Source of the DNA: Clytia hemisphaerica
Lineage: Eukaryota; Cnidaria; Hydrozoa; Leptothecata; Clytiidae
Assembly: GCA_902728285.1 (NCBI GenBank)
Contig: CACVBU010001137.1
Coordinates: forward strand, 35,784-99,783
Direction of reading: 5' to 3'
Length of the DNA: 64,000 bases
Shown: piece after piece, positions 1 through 11,293 of the stretch
Numbering within the stretch: position 1 is the first letter of the stretch
Layout: each line of letters starts with the position of its first letter
Translations under genes and position numbers: made by a program
Notes under the pieces: generated by a model
Told to the model about the DNA's origin: nothing
What the model saw: the letters and a program-made list of their open reading frames with translations, nothing else
Databases searched by the model: none

Positions 1-984
1 CTTTTTGACACATTTTTCTATTTATTGTCTACAGGTGCGAAAAAAAGACTAAGACGGTTTTAGTGGGATAAAGCGGGAAAAAAAATGCCCGCACGGCAAT
101 TGGCAGCTACGGTGGAAAAGGTGTATTCCATTCAGATCTTTTTAAATATTCTGTAATCTTGCAATATATTTTCACTTGCATTTCTTCTGATCTTACATCT
201 TTTTGCTCATCTTTTGGAAGAGGTATCTGGAAATAAAAGGAAACAACAAAACGCGGTCACTATTTCGGTATCAATATAACACTCTTTGCAAACCACAAGA
301 CAAACCTGGAAAACCACAGAAAGAGCATCCCGTCCAAACTCACTTTGGAAACTTTTTTTATATCAACAGGAAGTAGAAGAGAATTCTTCGTTAATTATTT
401 CATTTTGAAAATGATCCGGTATTTTGGTTGAGCTATTATTAATGCGTAATATCTTTGCGGTTTTTTGGTTATGCTTGCGGCACTTGGTTTTGCTATATAT
501 AATTGTATAAAAAAATGGCTGCTGTACACTTTAGGGTGCTTGATGATAAAAAATTATAAGTGAGATTCGTTCGCGATTTAAGATTGATTGGTTATCTTTA
601 TTAAACAAATTAGTCAAGCTTAATTGGTCCTTACGATTGCTAAATTTAGCTCTATCTGATTGATTGATTTTCTTTATATAGAAGCTTTTGATCATGGCGA
701 ATAGAATGCTTCTTTAATTTTTCATTCCGCTATTTTGGTACAATCTGCCAATAAGCCATTTGCCTGTTTTCTAAATAACTTACTAAACATTTACAATCGG
801 AGCTTTTTCATGCTCCTTTTGCGGGCTTCCGGTACTGGAAAACTGCATTGTATGTATTGATTATTTAAAAAAATAAGGTTATGCTATATATGAAACCTGG
901 TTTCTTTCGTGATTCCTAGAATAACGAAAGACTCTTATTCCAAAAAGGTTCATTCTTGTACATTTTTTTTCACCACATTTCCAG
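1..984. other. Wnt intron (upstream part), no exon recognised
   Basis: This is non-coding sequence upstream of the first visible Wnt exon. A possible acceptor (ends near 34) and donor (near 120) bracket a short stretch, but all three frames of that stretch contain stops or show no Wnt residues, so I did not call an exon. The upstream Wnt exons must lie outside the window. Confidence 0.6.
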
Positions 985-3184
985 CATCTCGTGAATCCGC
1001 CATTATGATTGCAATGACATCAGCGGGTATTGTTGAACATGTGACTAACCAATACGATAGCGGGAAAAGAGACCGCGTCAGAGTATCACGTGATGATTGT
1101 ATCAAGATAAACTCACGGCGGCCGAGACACCCAGAAGAATACGTCAGTGTACATGATTGCAATGCAGACGTTGTGAAAGGAGAAATTCAAGCGCAGAAAA
1201 TGATGACGACATGGATTCAAGGTTTGAAAGCGAACGAGAAAGAAATGAAAATGAATGAACACAATGCTGCTGTTGGCAGAATGGTAAGACATTGAAAAAT
1301 TTTATTTATTCAGGATATTCAAGAAACCCTGGTTTTTGCCAGTAGTGGCAAATTTAAATTTGAGGAAAATAGACCTTTTCATAAATTACGTCACAAACAT
1401 CACTTGCCTCGTTTTAGAATTATTGCCATGGTGATTAACTCCCAGCGGATTTTATTCTTTAAAAAAAACAATTAATTTCTCATGGAACATAATCACCATG
1501 GCAATTGTTTGAATACGAGGCAAGTGATGTTCGTGACGTAATTTATGAAAAGGTCTATTGCTTAAAATTTGCCACTTCTGGCAGAAACCGGCGTGTTTCC
1601 GTAGAAAACTTTACGTAATGAATATTGTGATTTCATTCTTCCGATAGCTTTTTTTACTGACTACTATCGTATAAATTCTCCCAATTATTTCGTGGTATGC
1701 TATCTAAATCATAATCAAGCGAATTAATTGACGAGGTACACGTTTAGCAAGTACCCTAAGGAGATTTCTTGAAAGGAATTTTTAAAAAAATGTTGAAAGT
1801 TTTTTTCTGTTTTCTGTCCTTGATAATTTGATCGTAAGCTAACACATTGTTTAGTTGATGAGCTTTGAACGATTTTCATCATCATTCATTTTTTTTGTAA
1901 TAAAGCTCACATTTCTGTACTTATTTGATCGGTCGGCCGGTTGCGCTGCGTCTATTGTGATTGTTAATGAAGTATGATGACTTGTGGTCTACTAGCCACC
2001 TCGTAAATTCATGCTATGTTCGCGTTCTACGTTTTCTTGAAATATTTGCAATTTTTTCTTATTATCGAGGCTAAGTAAACCGGTATAGTCATAACGACAA
2101 ACGGTGGAAAATGTAATAAGCTAGTTCCATGGCGTTCTAAATCTACAGGCCTAACAAGCGTGCGGCGACTTCGATTTTGTGGGGGCTTAATTTTTCGAAG
2201 TCGTTGCATTGACGCTAGTACAAAATGTACCGCGGAGCAAGAATTTCAGTGTAAAGAAATGGATTTTGTTTTGTTTCAGTGACCTTTCCCAAGCCTAAGC
2301 GTTAAACTAGGTTTGAGTCACAGGCACAAATTATCATTAATTATCTCCATTCTAAGATTTTTGAATATTTATAGGCACCTGTCCATTCAGTATTGAAGTC
2401 AAGATTTAGATATTCTGCCTCATCTCTGCCTCACACTCATAAACTTAATATTTGCAAAAAGTGATTCTAAGTGATTTTCATGATGATCTATGTGATTCGT
2501 TCTTCAATTAAACTTTACAAAATTTCACTAAAATCTACCAGGAAGATTAGATTTAGAATGTCATGCGCTAGTTCCATTCAATCTTTTTACATATTTGCAC
2601 AAGCCTATTTATTACAGGATCATCTATAAAATTCTTTAAAATTGGACCTTCAATAATATAGTAGATTTTTGTTCATTATAATTTTCTAATCAAGCTCATT
2701 TTTATTTCCTTAGGCTGTCAGAGTGAACATGCGAAAAATCTGCAAATGTGTCGGTCTATCTGGAGCTTGCAACGCCCGGTTATGTTTCCAACGAATGAAA
2801 CAATTAGACGTCAGTACAAAGTGGCTACGTCATAGATACGACAACGCACAAAAAGTACAAGCATCTAAACGTGCCAAACGTGACGGTACGCGGCCGCTTG
2901 TCACGGTCGAGCGTTCAGCAACGCCCGCCAAAGACGATTTAATATACTTGTTAAATTCACCGAACTATTGTAATTATGATACCAGTACTGGGAGTCTGGG
3001 TACGAAAGGACGTTTTTGTAACCGTTGCGGGAACGGCGTTGGCAGTTGTGATCAACTCTGTTGTGGAAGAGGACATCAAGAGTACCAGGTGACGAGAACT
3101 AAAGCATGTAATTGTTCTTTGGTTGAATTCCAAATGGATTGTCAGCAGTGTGAAGAGAAACTGGTTATGTATAGATGCAAATGA
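985..3184 (+). CDS. Divergent Wnt ligand, C-terminal two coding exons (partial)
   Basis: Wnts are secreted, palmitoleoylated ligands for Frizzled and LRP receptors. Two exons are visible: 985-1283 (preceded by an AG acceptor, followed by gtaag) and 2714-3184 (acceptor tttccttag, stop TGA). They join in phase 0. Exon 985-1283 carries the RESAIMIAMTSAG segment that precedes the usual WGGC region, and ends with the HNxxxGR motif. Exon 2714-3184 carries the acylation-loop motif CKCVGLSGAC, the segment LIYLLNSPNYC, then GSLGTKGRFCN, CCGRG and a terminal YRCK, all in family order. Departures from the family: WxWGGC is replaced by YVSVHDC, CHG by CVG, the second serine of the loop by alanine, and the WCC of the last domain is missing. 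The acylated serine position appears kept. The N-terminal half is outside the window. I am sure it is a Wnt and cannot assign a subfamily. Confidence 0.9.
1323..1600. mobile_element. Fold-back MITE in Wnt intron
   Basis: The two halves are near-perfect inverted copies. The left arm reads TTTGCCAGTAGTGGCAAATT, then ATAGACCTTTTCATAAATTA and GTCACAAACATCACTTGCCT. The right arm repeats these in reverse complement with few mismatches, and the centre is a second inverted pair (ATTGCCATGGTGATTA). No coding content. This is a miniature, almost fully palindromic element lying inside the intron. Confidence 0.85.
1601..2713. other. Wnt intron, remainder
   Basis: AT-rich intron sequence with no exon, RNA gene or clear repeat that I can recognise. 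Confidence 0.6.
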
Positions 3185-4121
3185 TAGATGACCCTTAGTG
3201 TTAATGTAGTTGGAATCCAGCGCCAGTCGATGTCCAGTTGGTCGTCTGATTTTAGACCCTTATTGGTCTTTATTTTAGACGACAGTATCTGCACTGGTCC
3301 TAAACAAATTTCTGTTGAACAGTTAAAAAATCATAATGTTAAAAAAACAAAGAAGACATCCAACAAGTACTTAGACTGTCAACAAGTGACAAGTGTTACC
3401 GTTCTAACGGACTATGCTAAAAAATCTACTCAACCTTTTTAAGTCCTATTCCTGAGCACTAGTGAGTTTATTTGGCTTAATTATAATTTTGAGACCAGAT
3501 TTATAAAAGTTAAGCAAGCTTTTTGAAAGTGGTCGTATCACGATATTCTTAACAGAAACACAGTTCCCAGAAAGAGCTTTTTTTATTTTGATGAAAAATG
3601 AATAATTTTAGAATTTCTTTTAGTTTTCTAACTTTTAACCCAATATTTTTTTGTTTTTGAATTTTTAACCCTGGCGAATGATATTTAGAGAAAAAATCGT
3701 TTGGGTGGAAAAATAATATTTACTTGTAAACTATATGTATATCAGAAACCAAGAGAATTAGAGATTTTTTGTAAGTTATGAAGAAAAATTATATGCTATA
3801 AATATAATGTTAATTTATTATGTTAAACTCATTAAAATGTTTTTTCTTTTTTTCATCGATAAAAAACATTTTATCTGTAGAAAACTCACTTCAGTTTTTT
3901 CCATTTCTAGCAATATTTTCAGACTGCTTTTGAAGTTTTTCCCCCTTTCATTTTTTTAAGAAAAAAAATGTGTAATTTATTTGGACCGTTAGTTAAAGGT
4001 TTTATTTTTACATAAATGTTCTCGTTTCATATCAGACACATATTTCATATTAGGACATTGTCTGTCTGATAGTGTGCTGATATAAGCAAAAAACGTTTTT
4101 CTTTTCTTCTTTCTGACCAAT
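3185..4121. other. Wnt 3' flank / probable 3' UTR
   Basis: It follows the Wnt stop codon. A short open frame (3188-3442) shows no family features and is taken as untranslated sequence. The rest is AT-rich with no recognisable feature. Confidence 0.5.
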
Positions 4122-4393
4122 GGGCTCTTCCAGAAAAAAATGGTACATGGGGGGTGGAGGATATAACAATTTTTAGTGGTTTACCCCCCGAACAGGGTGA
4201 CTTTTGGCCCCCCGGACAATAGGTTTTACCCCCCCCCCCCCGGACAAGCATCTGCTGACCCCCTGGACACCCCAAATTACCCCCGGACAGAGCAAATTTA
4301 CCCCCCGGACAAGGCAAATTTTGATGATTTTTTGCTACCCCCCGGACAAAATATCCTCCACCCCCCATGTAAAATTTTTTTCTGGAAGAGCCC
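4122..4393. mobile_element. GGGCT-TTCC family MITE with C-rich internal repeats
   Basis: Terminal inverted repeats of about 45 bp begin GGGCTCTTCCAGAAAAAAAT and run into a GGGGGGTGGAGGATAT block. AAT is present directly outside both ends, consistent with a 3 bp target duplication. The interior is a degenerate tandem array of a C-run followed by GGACAA and an AT-rich spacer. Open frames across it are by-products of the repeat. Confidence 0.85.
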
Positions 4394-5044
4394 AATCTTG
4401 TTTCACATCTGTGTCAATCTAATGTGAAAAAGCTTGTGAATTAAAATTGATGAGTAAGCAAACGATATCACTCTTATTTAAAAACAAAACCTTTAAGAAA
4501 GTTTAATTAAGGAATTGTATAAAAAAAGGCGATACTTTTAATCAACCAGTGGATAGAATTTCGAAATACCAACATGTCGACTCAACTATTGAAATACACC
4601 CTTCCAGCTAAAAAGCTTTTACCACAAAGTTTTACCCTTATGTTGTGGACTTAAATGTTGGTGTTGCTCCCATGGCAACGGTTTCCAAGGTATCGTTGTC
4701 ATCTTCTCATCGTTAACTCCTTACCTCTCAACCTTTCGGAAAGAACACAAGGGACTTGAAGGAAATCAGGGTTCTATCAAAAAGCGGAAATCCCAGACTA
4801 ATATTCAGACATGATAAGTTGCTCACACACCCACTTCGATTATCTACTTTGTCAATCTTTCGTAATTATGCAGTATTTCCTCGTTTCTCTGTGCCCGTGA
4901 CACAGCGGAAAGCTGTAATAAGGAAATCCATACTTTCTGCAATAAGCCTAAAGAAAATATGTGCCGCAACTAGCATCCAATCTAATTTGTTCGGAAAATG
5001 ATAAAGCTACTTTTCTTTTGCGCTTTGATCATTTAACACGATGT

Positions 5045-5209
5045 ATTCTTGATATGCGTAAGTCATTTTTCTAGCGGAAACATCCGAAAAAAGCCGGGAT
5101 TTGACCTCTCCCTGTTACTAAAAATAGAAACACGGAGGTCAAAATCCGGCTTTTTCGGGTGCTTCCGGTAAAAAATATGACGTCATCTTGACTTACGCAT
5201 ATCAAGAAT
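5045..5209. mobile_element. Palindromic MITE, 165 bp
   Basis: Ends ATTCTTGATATGCGTAAGTC are exact inverted copies. The interior is also an imperfect palindrome (AAAGCCGG..TTTGACCTC against GAGGTCAAAATCCGGCTTT). No coding potential. Confidence 0.85.
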
Positions 5210-6564
5210 TACCTTAAGAGAACTTTTTTTGGTGAGAACTAATTTGGACGGTCGATTCAAATTTTTTGGCAAATGACAGCGTAAATCTGTTTTATTTTGC
5301 CTTATTTGAAGCTTTTTTGTGAACTCAAGAAGTTATTTAGGCAAAATACCAAAATTTTTAAATTTTTGGCGAGAACTTATTTTAGCGAATCAACGATTTT
5401 TTTATTTTGGCGAGAACATTATTTCTTTCATTAGTACATCAGCTTGTATGATACATAAAAGTCATACAACTTTTACTTTTAGCAAAGAAGCTCGACGAGA
5501 AAAATAAGAGAAAGAATCTCCCAAAAAGGTACTTGCTGGTGAAATCTATGTTTTGTGAACAGATGAACACATTTTTTTGAAAAATTGTAATGTTATTCAA
5601 AACTCAAAAGATTCTATCCTTTTTAGAAGTTCGTCGTAACTCATTGATTACTGTGTATTTTTTCGCATTATTTCTTCGCCAAAACAGGAATAAAGCGTAC
5701 CTCGTGTACCTCCAAAAGACATGGAGAGCATGAAGGAATTGTTTGATCGCCTCTTGGTGCAACAAGAACATTTCTTCCATCGTTTACTTCAAGCATGAAA
5801 AATGATCAACACAAAAAGAAAGAAAGTGAAGAAGAGACCTCTGAGCGGGAAAGGTAACTGACGTCAACCTATCTTCCAATTTTTTTATAAGGTGAACAAG
5901 GTGATTTTGGGTTTTGCCTCTCGGCCAAAAGCCTTATGAATTGAATTAATTTGCAAATACTATCACGTTTTTTGAACTCAAACACACACGTGAAATTTTC
6001 AGCATATCTAGGTTCAGAAATGTCAAAAAATTAAACATGTACTAAGCATTACCTTGAGCCTATGAAAAATGTACTTCCTGGTTTTAACTGTTTTTGGTTT
6101 GAATTTTACAGATTTTCGGAATTTCTCGAGAATTTACTTGGGATATGAGCATCCTTATAGGCATTTTCAGCCTTGTCAAGCCCTCGTCCTAAGCATCTCC
6201 GAGCCTGTTTTCGATTTCTTTTGTATGCTTATAAAAAACATGTAACTTATGATAGACTAAGTATAGCTTAGTCTCCACATGTGACAGTGCTTATCTTGCC
6301 GACTTCTAATGCAGTCTTGTTACATATGTTTTTTTTATAAGCATAACACTTATAAGCATATGAAGCGCAGATTTGCAGAATTCCTAAGCATAGCATAAGC
6401 ATATATGTCAGCCTGAAATATTTTTCAAGTTGTCATTTTTTATCTGTTTAATAAAAAGGTTTGGTAGAGGTCAAGTAAAAAAAGACATTTCACAGCTAGC
6501 TACATCTAGCTACATCTGAACAAATTTTTACAAAATTTCTGAAAATTCACTAAAAACTTGGGTC
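5210..6564. other. Intergenic, no gene recognised
   Basis: AT-rich. A short open stretch near 5720-5808 reads as a charged and aromatic peptide (starting MESMKELFDRLL) and resembles the start of transposon coat-like proteins, but it stops after about 29 codons, so it is not called. The segment from about 6230 to 6420 is rich in CTTATAAAAAACATG and its reverse complement, and similar sequence reappears at about 7400-7500, suggesting an older element split by the next feature. Confidence 0.5.
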
Positions 6565-7381
6565 GGCGTACTGTACAACCAGGACCCGGACCGGACCCTG
6601 GACCCTAAGAAAACCCGGAACCCGGACCTTTACAAAAACCTGGACCCCTTGTAAATTTTTGCGAAAATACGGACCCCCTCCCTCAAATTTCCTAGAAGAC
6701 TCGAATCCATATTTTCATAAACATTTCCCATATAAACAGTTCAAAATTTAAAACCCAAATTTCCAGACATCAAATGGTTGTGTTTTAATAGAATGAATAG
6801 AATGAATCTTCCATCGAATTTCCGTCAAATTATCTAATCATCTACACTTATTTTCATAAATACACAGGAAAATCAAGTCGATGCTCAATATGCCTAGCAA
6901 AATGTTATTTTCAGCCTCAATTTATATTTTATCTTATTTATATTCTTAAACTTCGACTTGTTCTTTTTCTTTGACTTTGAATTTTTAAGTCGGAACATTG
7001 ATTCGGTTTAAAGTATGAAAGTTTTCTTTGTAATCTTTTGTCCAAAAAAGCTCAAACAGCTTAAAAAAACCCTAAAATTCATTGATTAGATCTACTTATG
7101 TACTATCCAATAATTTAGCGAGAACAAAAATTATATGCTAGAGGGAAGAAGCTAAGTTTTCTTCAAAATTTGATAGTTGAGGGGAAGGGCCCCGAAAGAT
7201 TTGTGGGTGGTCCGTGTTTTCTCGAAAATTTGTGGGGGGGGGTCCGTGTTTTCACGAAAATTTTAGTGGGGATCCGTTTTTTCTCGAAAATTTACGTGGG
7301 GTCCGGGTTTTCGTAAAGGTCCGGGGTCCGGGTTTTCTTAGGGTCCAGGGTCCGGTCCGGGTCCTGGTTGTACAGTACGCC
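6565..7381. mobile_element. Long-TIR element with GGACCC-rich ends
   Basis: Inverted ends start GGCGTACTGTACAACCAGGA and continue through runs of GGACCCGGACCGGACCCTGG. The match extends for well over 100 bp with only scattered mismatches. The 817 bp element has no long coding frame. The GGACC/GGTCC units are themselves internally repetitive. Confidence 0.85.
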
Positions 7382-8385
7382 AATTGGCTCGGGGTGAATC
7401 ATAAGCATATAATAAGCATAAGCTATACCTAGATACTTTGAGAACTTAAGAATACACGAGCCTGGCCAAGGGGCATACACTTGCTTATAAAAAAAACATG
7501 TAGCTCAAGGAGATACTGGCGTCTTTGTTTGTAAGTTAACAACTTGTTTGTATAAATTACCTAAGGAAGACATCTTAATTTTTTTAGGTCAGAACGAGAA
7601 GGAGTCTAAGCTTTGTCATTTTAAATACTTTACTTGAGAAAATGCTGTAAAAGGCTAAAAATTGTTTGATTTTAATTACAGAGCAACTATGAGCTGAGAG
7701 TGTAGGTTTATTTTTTCAGAATTTTATATTGGACTCTATTTGAAAAGATAGTTGAAAGTGGGGTTTCAAGTTCGAGTTCAGCCAGACAAAGTTTTGCAAT
7801 TATTATTCCTTAAAATACTGATTTATTATGGACATAATAAACTCAATTAACGTTACAAAGTTTGCTGATTAAATGATAATTCTATATATAGTGAAGATAT
7901 GTAATATCTGTCATTGTAGAAAAGGAAAATTATTGGTATATAAATGAAGAATATTTTTGTTAATTATGTATATTTACGATTTTTTTTGGTATATAGCAAT
8001 TTTATATAGCAATTTTCAAGCAAGTATTAAGCTAACACGTATTCAAATGCCAAAACTCAATCATCAAGAATTTATAACAAGTTTGACAAAAACAAACATG
8101 TACATTAGTCACGCCTAAAGTTAATTCATTCAGTTCGATATAATGTAAAATTTATGTTATTTCCCTAACATTTTGCCTAACCTTTAAAATGGTAACATTC
8201 ACGTTTTTTTATCAAAATCTACTTTATAAGAATATTCATGATAAAATTGACAGAAAGAATTATACTAACTAAACTAATTATACTAATATAATGTAATTGA
8301 GCAACTAAACCTCTGAATGCCCCTCTTTTATCTGTTAATTGCCGATTATCCCCCAGTAAGACTCTGCTCAACGTTAATAAGTGGT
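7382..8385. other. Intergenic, 3' side of the secreted-protein gene
   Basis: No gene recognised. It probably holds the 3' UTR of the minus-strand gene that ends at 8386. Confidence 0.5.
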
Positions 8386-10062
8386 TTATTCTTCGGTGTA
8401 GAATTCATCAGAGAAGCGCTCCTTATTTCTTCGTGTTGAGGTACGATACGGCAATCTCATGTAAGGTGAAGCATCTCGGCTGATCTGATATCCCCCTCTC
8501 TCAAGACGCATGTGGGAAGCATCGAACATTTCTCTCCTGTCTCCATACGAAAGGTCTTCATTTCTGTAAGACACCGGCTTATACGAATTGCCATCTTCGT
8601 ATCTTTGACGATCCTCCCGAACACGATATGCCGGCATTCTGTCACCATAAAATTCGTAATCGTTATGCTGGACATCTCTCTGGTAAGGTGATTGGCTGTA
8701 CTCATCTTCAGCATATTGGGAATCCATTTCCATTGCCATTTCATCTTCCACTTGTTGACGTCGACGCTCATAATCCATACTACGCATGCTCCTCCAATCT
8801 CTCTCTGCCATTTGGTCACCTTTCGGTAATCTGACTTCCAATTTCTCCCAGGATGGCACAACATCAAGAAGTGTATTTTGCCAATAATTTGAGATTGCTT
8901 CTTTCAATTTTTTCATGTAGGGACGTTCATGGAATAATTTCAACGCGATCCATTTGCCACCCTCTTCCCAATTCTTTTGAAAAGTAGTATAATATGTCCA
9001 ATCACTTCCTAACTTTCTTTTGCCATCCCATCTGATCATCACATTCTCATGACACGTGTGGCTTGATACTCCAGCACGGTCAAACACACATTGGCAATCC
9101 ACGCTTTGTTGTGTATGTGCGCCTGGCCAGCCTTCCCAAATTTCCTTTGTTTTGCATGACACGGTTTCCTTACAGTAGTCGCCATCTGTATGCATTTTCT
9201 CGATCATGGACACTGCGTTTCGGACGTACAATGCAGACCATTTTATCTCATTATTCAAATCCTTTGCGTACCGGCTAAAGTCTAGCTTATGGCTTGGTGA
9301 ATCTGCATACGTGGCAGTTAAAGCGGAAAGACTGGCCAAACACAGAACAACGTAATCACGGAAAAGTAGCAACGCAGCCTCAAGACGCTTCGCGTCATAA
9401 GTGGAAAGTTTTTGGTTAGCATGGACTTTGCTGGAAAAAAGTGCGAATTTGGGTCGTGCAGCCATGATATCTTTGGCTGCATCCTCCTGGCATTCGTCAA
9501 CTTTCTTTTTTGTTGTCTCCTTCAAACAGTTCCCCCACATTTTGAACAAAGACTTGTACTCGCGTCCGGCCAAATCTTTTTCGAGATTGATTGTCTTATG
9601 GTCGACATATCCTTTCATCTCGTCCAATCGATGGTTGACTTCATCAGTTAATTTTCCGATAGCTTCATTGGCTTTATCCAAAATATCCTGAGGCGATGGA
9701 TCTGTAAAGGCTTGAACGATACCAAGACCGATACCAAAGATTCCTAACGCTGTGCCCAATTTGGGTGCGATTTTAGCCAGTTTTCCTAATTTGCTAAGTC
9801 CTTTCATAATCAGTTCGTTTCCTTGTGTTCCAGCAACGATTTTTCCCATGTTTGATCCAAAAGCACCTAAAATTCCGTCTTCCATTTTTGCTGTCGGTGC
9901 TGTGATCCTTTTCACGGTGACTTTATTTCCTCCCGGTACATACCCTTTGAATGAGCAATATTCTCCTCGTGGCAAGTGGCGTGCGTAATACAGTCCTTTA
10001 CGACCGCTTACTTGATTTGGAGATACCAGCAGAAATAGCAATAAAAATAGCTTTGAATACAT
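8386..10062 (-). CDS. Secreted protein with a cnidarian toxin-like helical domain (558 aa)
   Basis: The ORF is intact and single-exon, beginning with ATG at 10062. Residues 1-20 form a good signal peptide. Residues 60-120 contain a Gly/Ala-rich hydrophobic helix (about 99-119), followed directly by an Asp-Pro turn and a long amphipathic, likely coiled-coil helix (about 124-165). This order, hydrophobic glycine-rich helix then DP then heptad helix, is the layout I associate with the N-terminal helical half of the jellyfish (JFT) pore-forming toxin family and distantly with Cry-type toxins. Overall identity cannot be judged here. Scattered cysteines (around residues 36, 178, 190 and 300-340) fit an extracellular protein. 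The tail from about 430 to 558 is rich in Arg, Asp/Glu, Tyr and Met, of low complexity and probably disordered, which is unlike a compact toxin. No other gene lies nearby. The function is unproven; it could equally be a structural secreted protein. Confidence 0.7.
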   Translation of the reverse strand: MYSKLFLLLFLLVSPNQVSGRKGLYYARHLPRGEYCSFKGYVPGGNKVTVKRITAPTAKMEDGILGAFGSNMGKIVAGTQGNELIMKGLSKLGKLAKIAPKLGTALGIFGIGLGIVQAFTDPSPQDILDKANEAIGKLTDEVNHRLDEMKGYVDHKTINLEKDLAGREYKSLFKMWGNCLKETTKKKVDECQEDAAKDIMAARPKFALFSSKVHANQKLSTYDAKRLEAALLLFRDYVVLCLASLSALTATYADSPSHKLDFSRYAKDLNNEIKWSALYVRNAVSMIEKMHTDGDYCKETVSCKTKEIWEGWPGAHTQQSVDCQCVFDRAGVSSHTCHENVMIRWDGKRKLGSDWTYYTTFQKNWEEGGKWIALKLFHERPYMKKLKEAISNYWQNTLLDVVPSWEKLEVRLPKGDQMAERDWRSMRSMDYERRRQQVEDEMAMEMDSQYAEDEYSQSPYQRDVQHNDYEFYGDRMPAYRVREDRQRYEDGNSYKPVSYRNEDLSYGDRREMFDASHMRLERGGYQISRDASPYMRLPYRTSTRRNKERFSDEFYTEE

Positions 10063-10931
10063 GATGCTTTATTAGAATCTGAAATACAAAAAAAAATGTC
10101 TTTTATGGCAGGTAAGTTTATCAATCTGGTGGTCGCCAGTTCTGAATTGAGAGAGTTTATCCCCTTTCCTTTTCTCGCTTGACCTTGAAAATGAAAATCG
10201 GAATTTGAGTGCCAGACCTAGTCTTAACTCCAAATTACCTAATTAATAACCGAGGGTCATCAATTGCAATCTAAGGGTTTTTCCTGTACCGACCGAGTTA
10301 CCCCCCCCCCCCATTCATGTCATTCAAATCCGTGACAACAATGATTATTGTATTTAAATTTTTGTTGCTCCAAGAAGAAGGGTATTTTCACAAAAAGAGT
10401 CATAGAACAAGAAAAAAGATGTTAATAATATGTTGCATAACCCTCTTTTACCAAAAGTGCTTAGTTTTAATGGGTAATTAACTTTTTTGTTTCAAAGTTT
10501 CTTTACACTGTCCACAAGAATTGAACTATTTTAAATTTTGCGGAAAATTTTTCTAAAAAGATGTGTCAAAAGTTATGACTGTTTTTTTAATCAAAATCCA
10601 GATGAAAAATTGATGAAAAACCACTATTTTGAAGATTTCGAGACAAAGAAGCATTTACACAAATTTTCCGCAAAAATTTTTATTGTTCGGTAAAAGATAC
10701 ACCATCTACTGCGAAAAAAATTTCAAAATGTTTTTTCTTCGCCGAAACTAAGCTCTTCAAAGTTGAAATACTCTTCCTCGCAAAAGTCTTCATTTTCTTC
10801 TTCATCAAATTTTTTCAATGCAATTTTTGAATTTTCAGATTCAGGAATAGTTTGTCTAACAGAAAATGTATAACATGCCATAGTTTTGTTGGTTACATCG
10901 GTCAGAAAACACATTTTAAACACGACAATTA
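10063..10931. other. Intergenic, 5' side of the secreted-protein gene
   Basis: It contains the likely promoter of the minus-strand gene starting at 10062. A minus-strand open frame of 66 codons (10923-10723) has an acidic C-terminus and begins next to a transposon boundary. I recognise no family and do not call it a gene. Confidence 0.4.
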
Positions 10932-11293
10932 CACGTTTTTTTTTATTAGAACCTAGTTTATAAGAACATATAGGCTAATTCGTCGAAAAATTAAGAACAT
11001 CTTAAGAACATAACCAGCCTCAGTTTGGAAAAAAATGACGAGAAACTACAATTTTTCCCTCTTTTTAAGCAGTTTTAACCGAATTTAGGGGTGGATCTTC
11101 AAAAGTCGAGAGTCGAATATTGTCCAAATTTTGCCAAATTCAAGTGCTCTTTATTTTGTATCATATTGTCGATTTAGAGTAGTCTGAAAAATTAAGAACG
11201 CATTTAAGAACATTTTAGGCTGAAAATTGCTAAAAAAATAAGCACATCCAGGCTCAGCCAAATTTTAGGTGTTCTAATAAAAAAAAAACGTGC
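10932..11293. mobile_element. MITE with CACG-T9-ATTAGAAC ends
   Basis: The inverted ends CACGTTTTTTTTTATTAGAA match for about 20 bp. The interior contains repeated TTAAGAACAT units in both orientations. No coding potential. Confidence 0.6.

Noticed and set aside
909..984. Upstream extension of the first Wnt exon open frame
   Set aside because: A TTTCCAG acceptor at 984 and loss of Wnt similarity upstream show this part is intron.
4045..4427. Open frames on both strands with Gly/Pro-rich peptides
   Set aside because: They lie across the C-run repeats of a MITE and are compositional artefacts.
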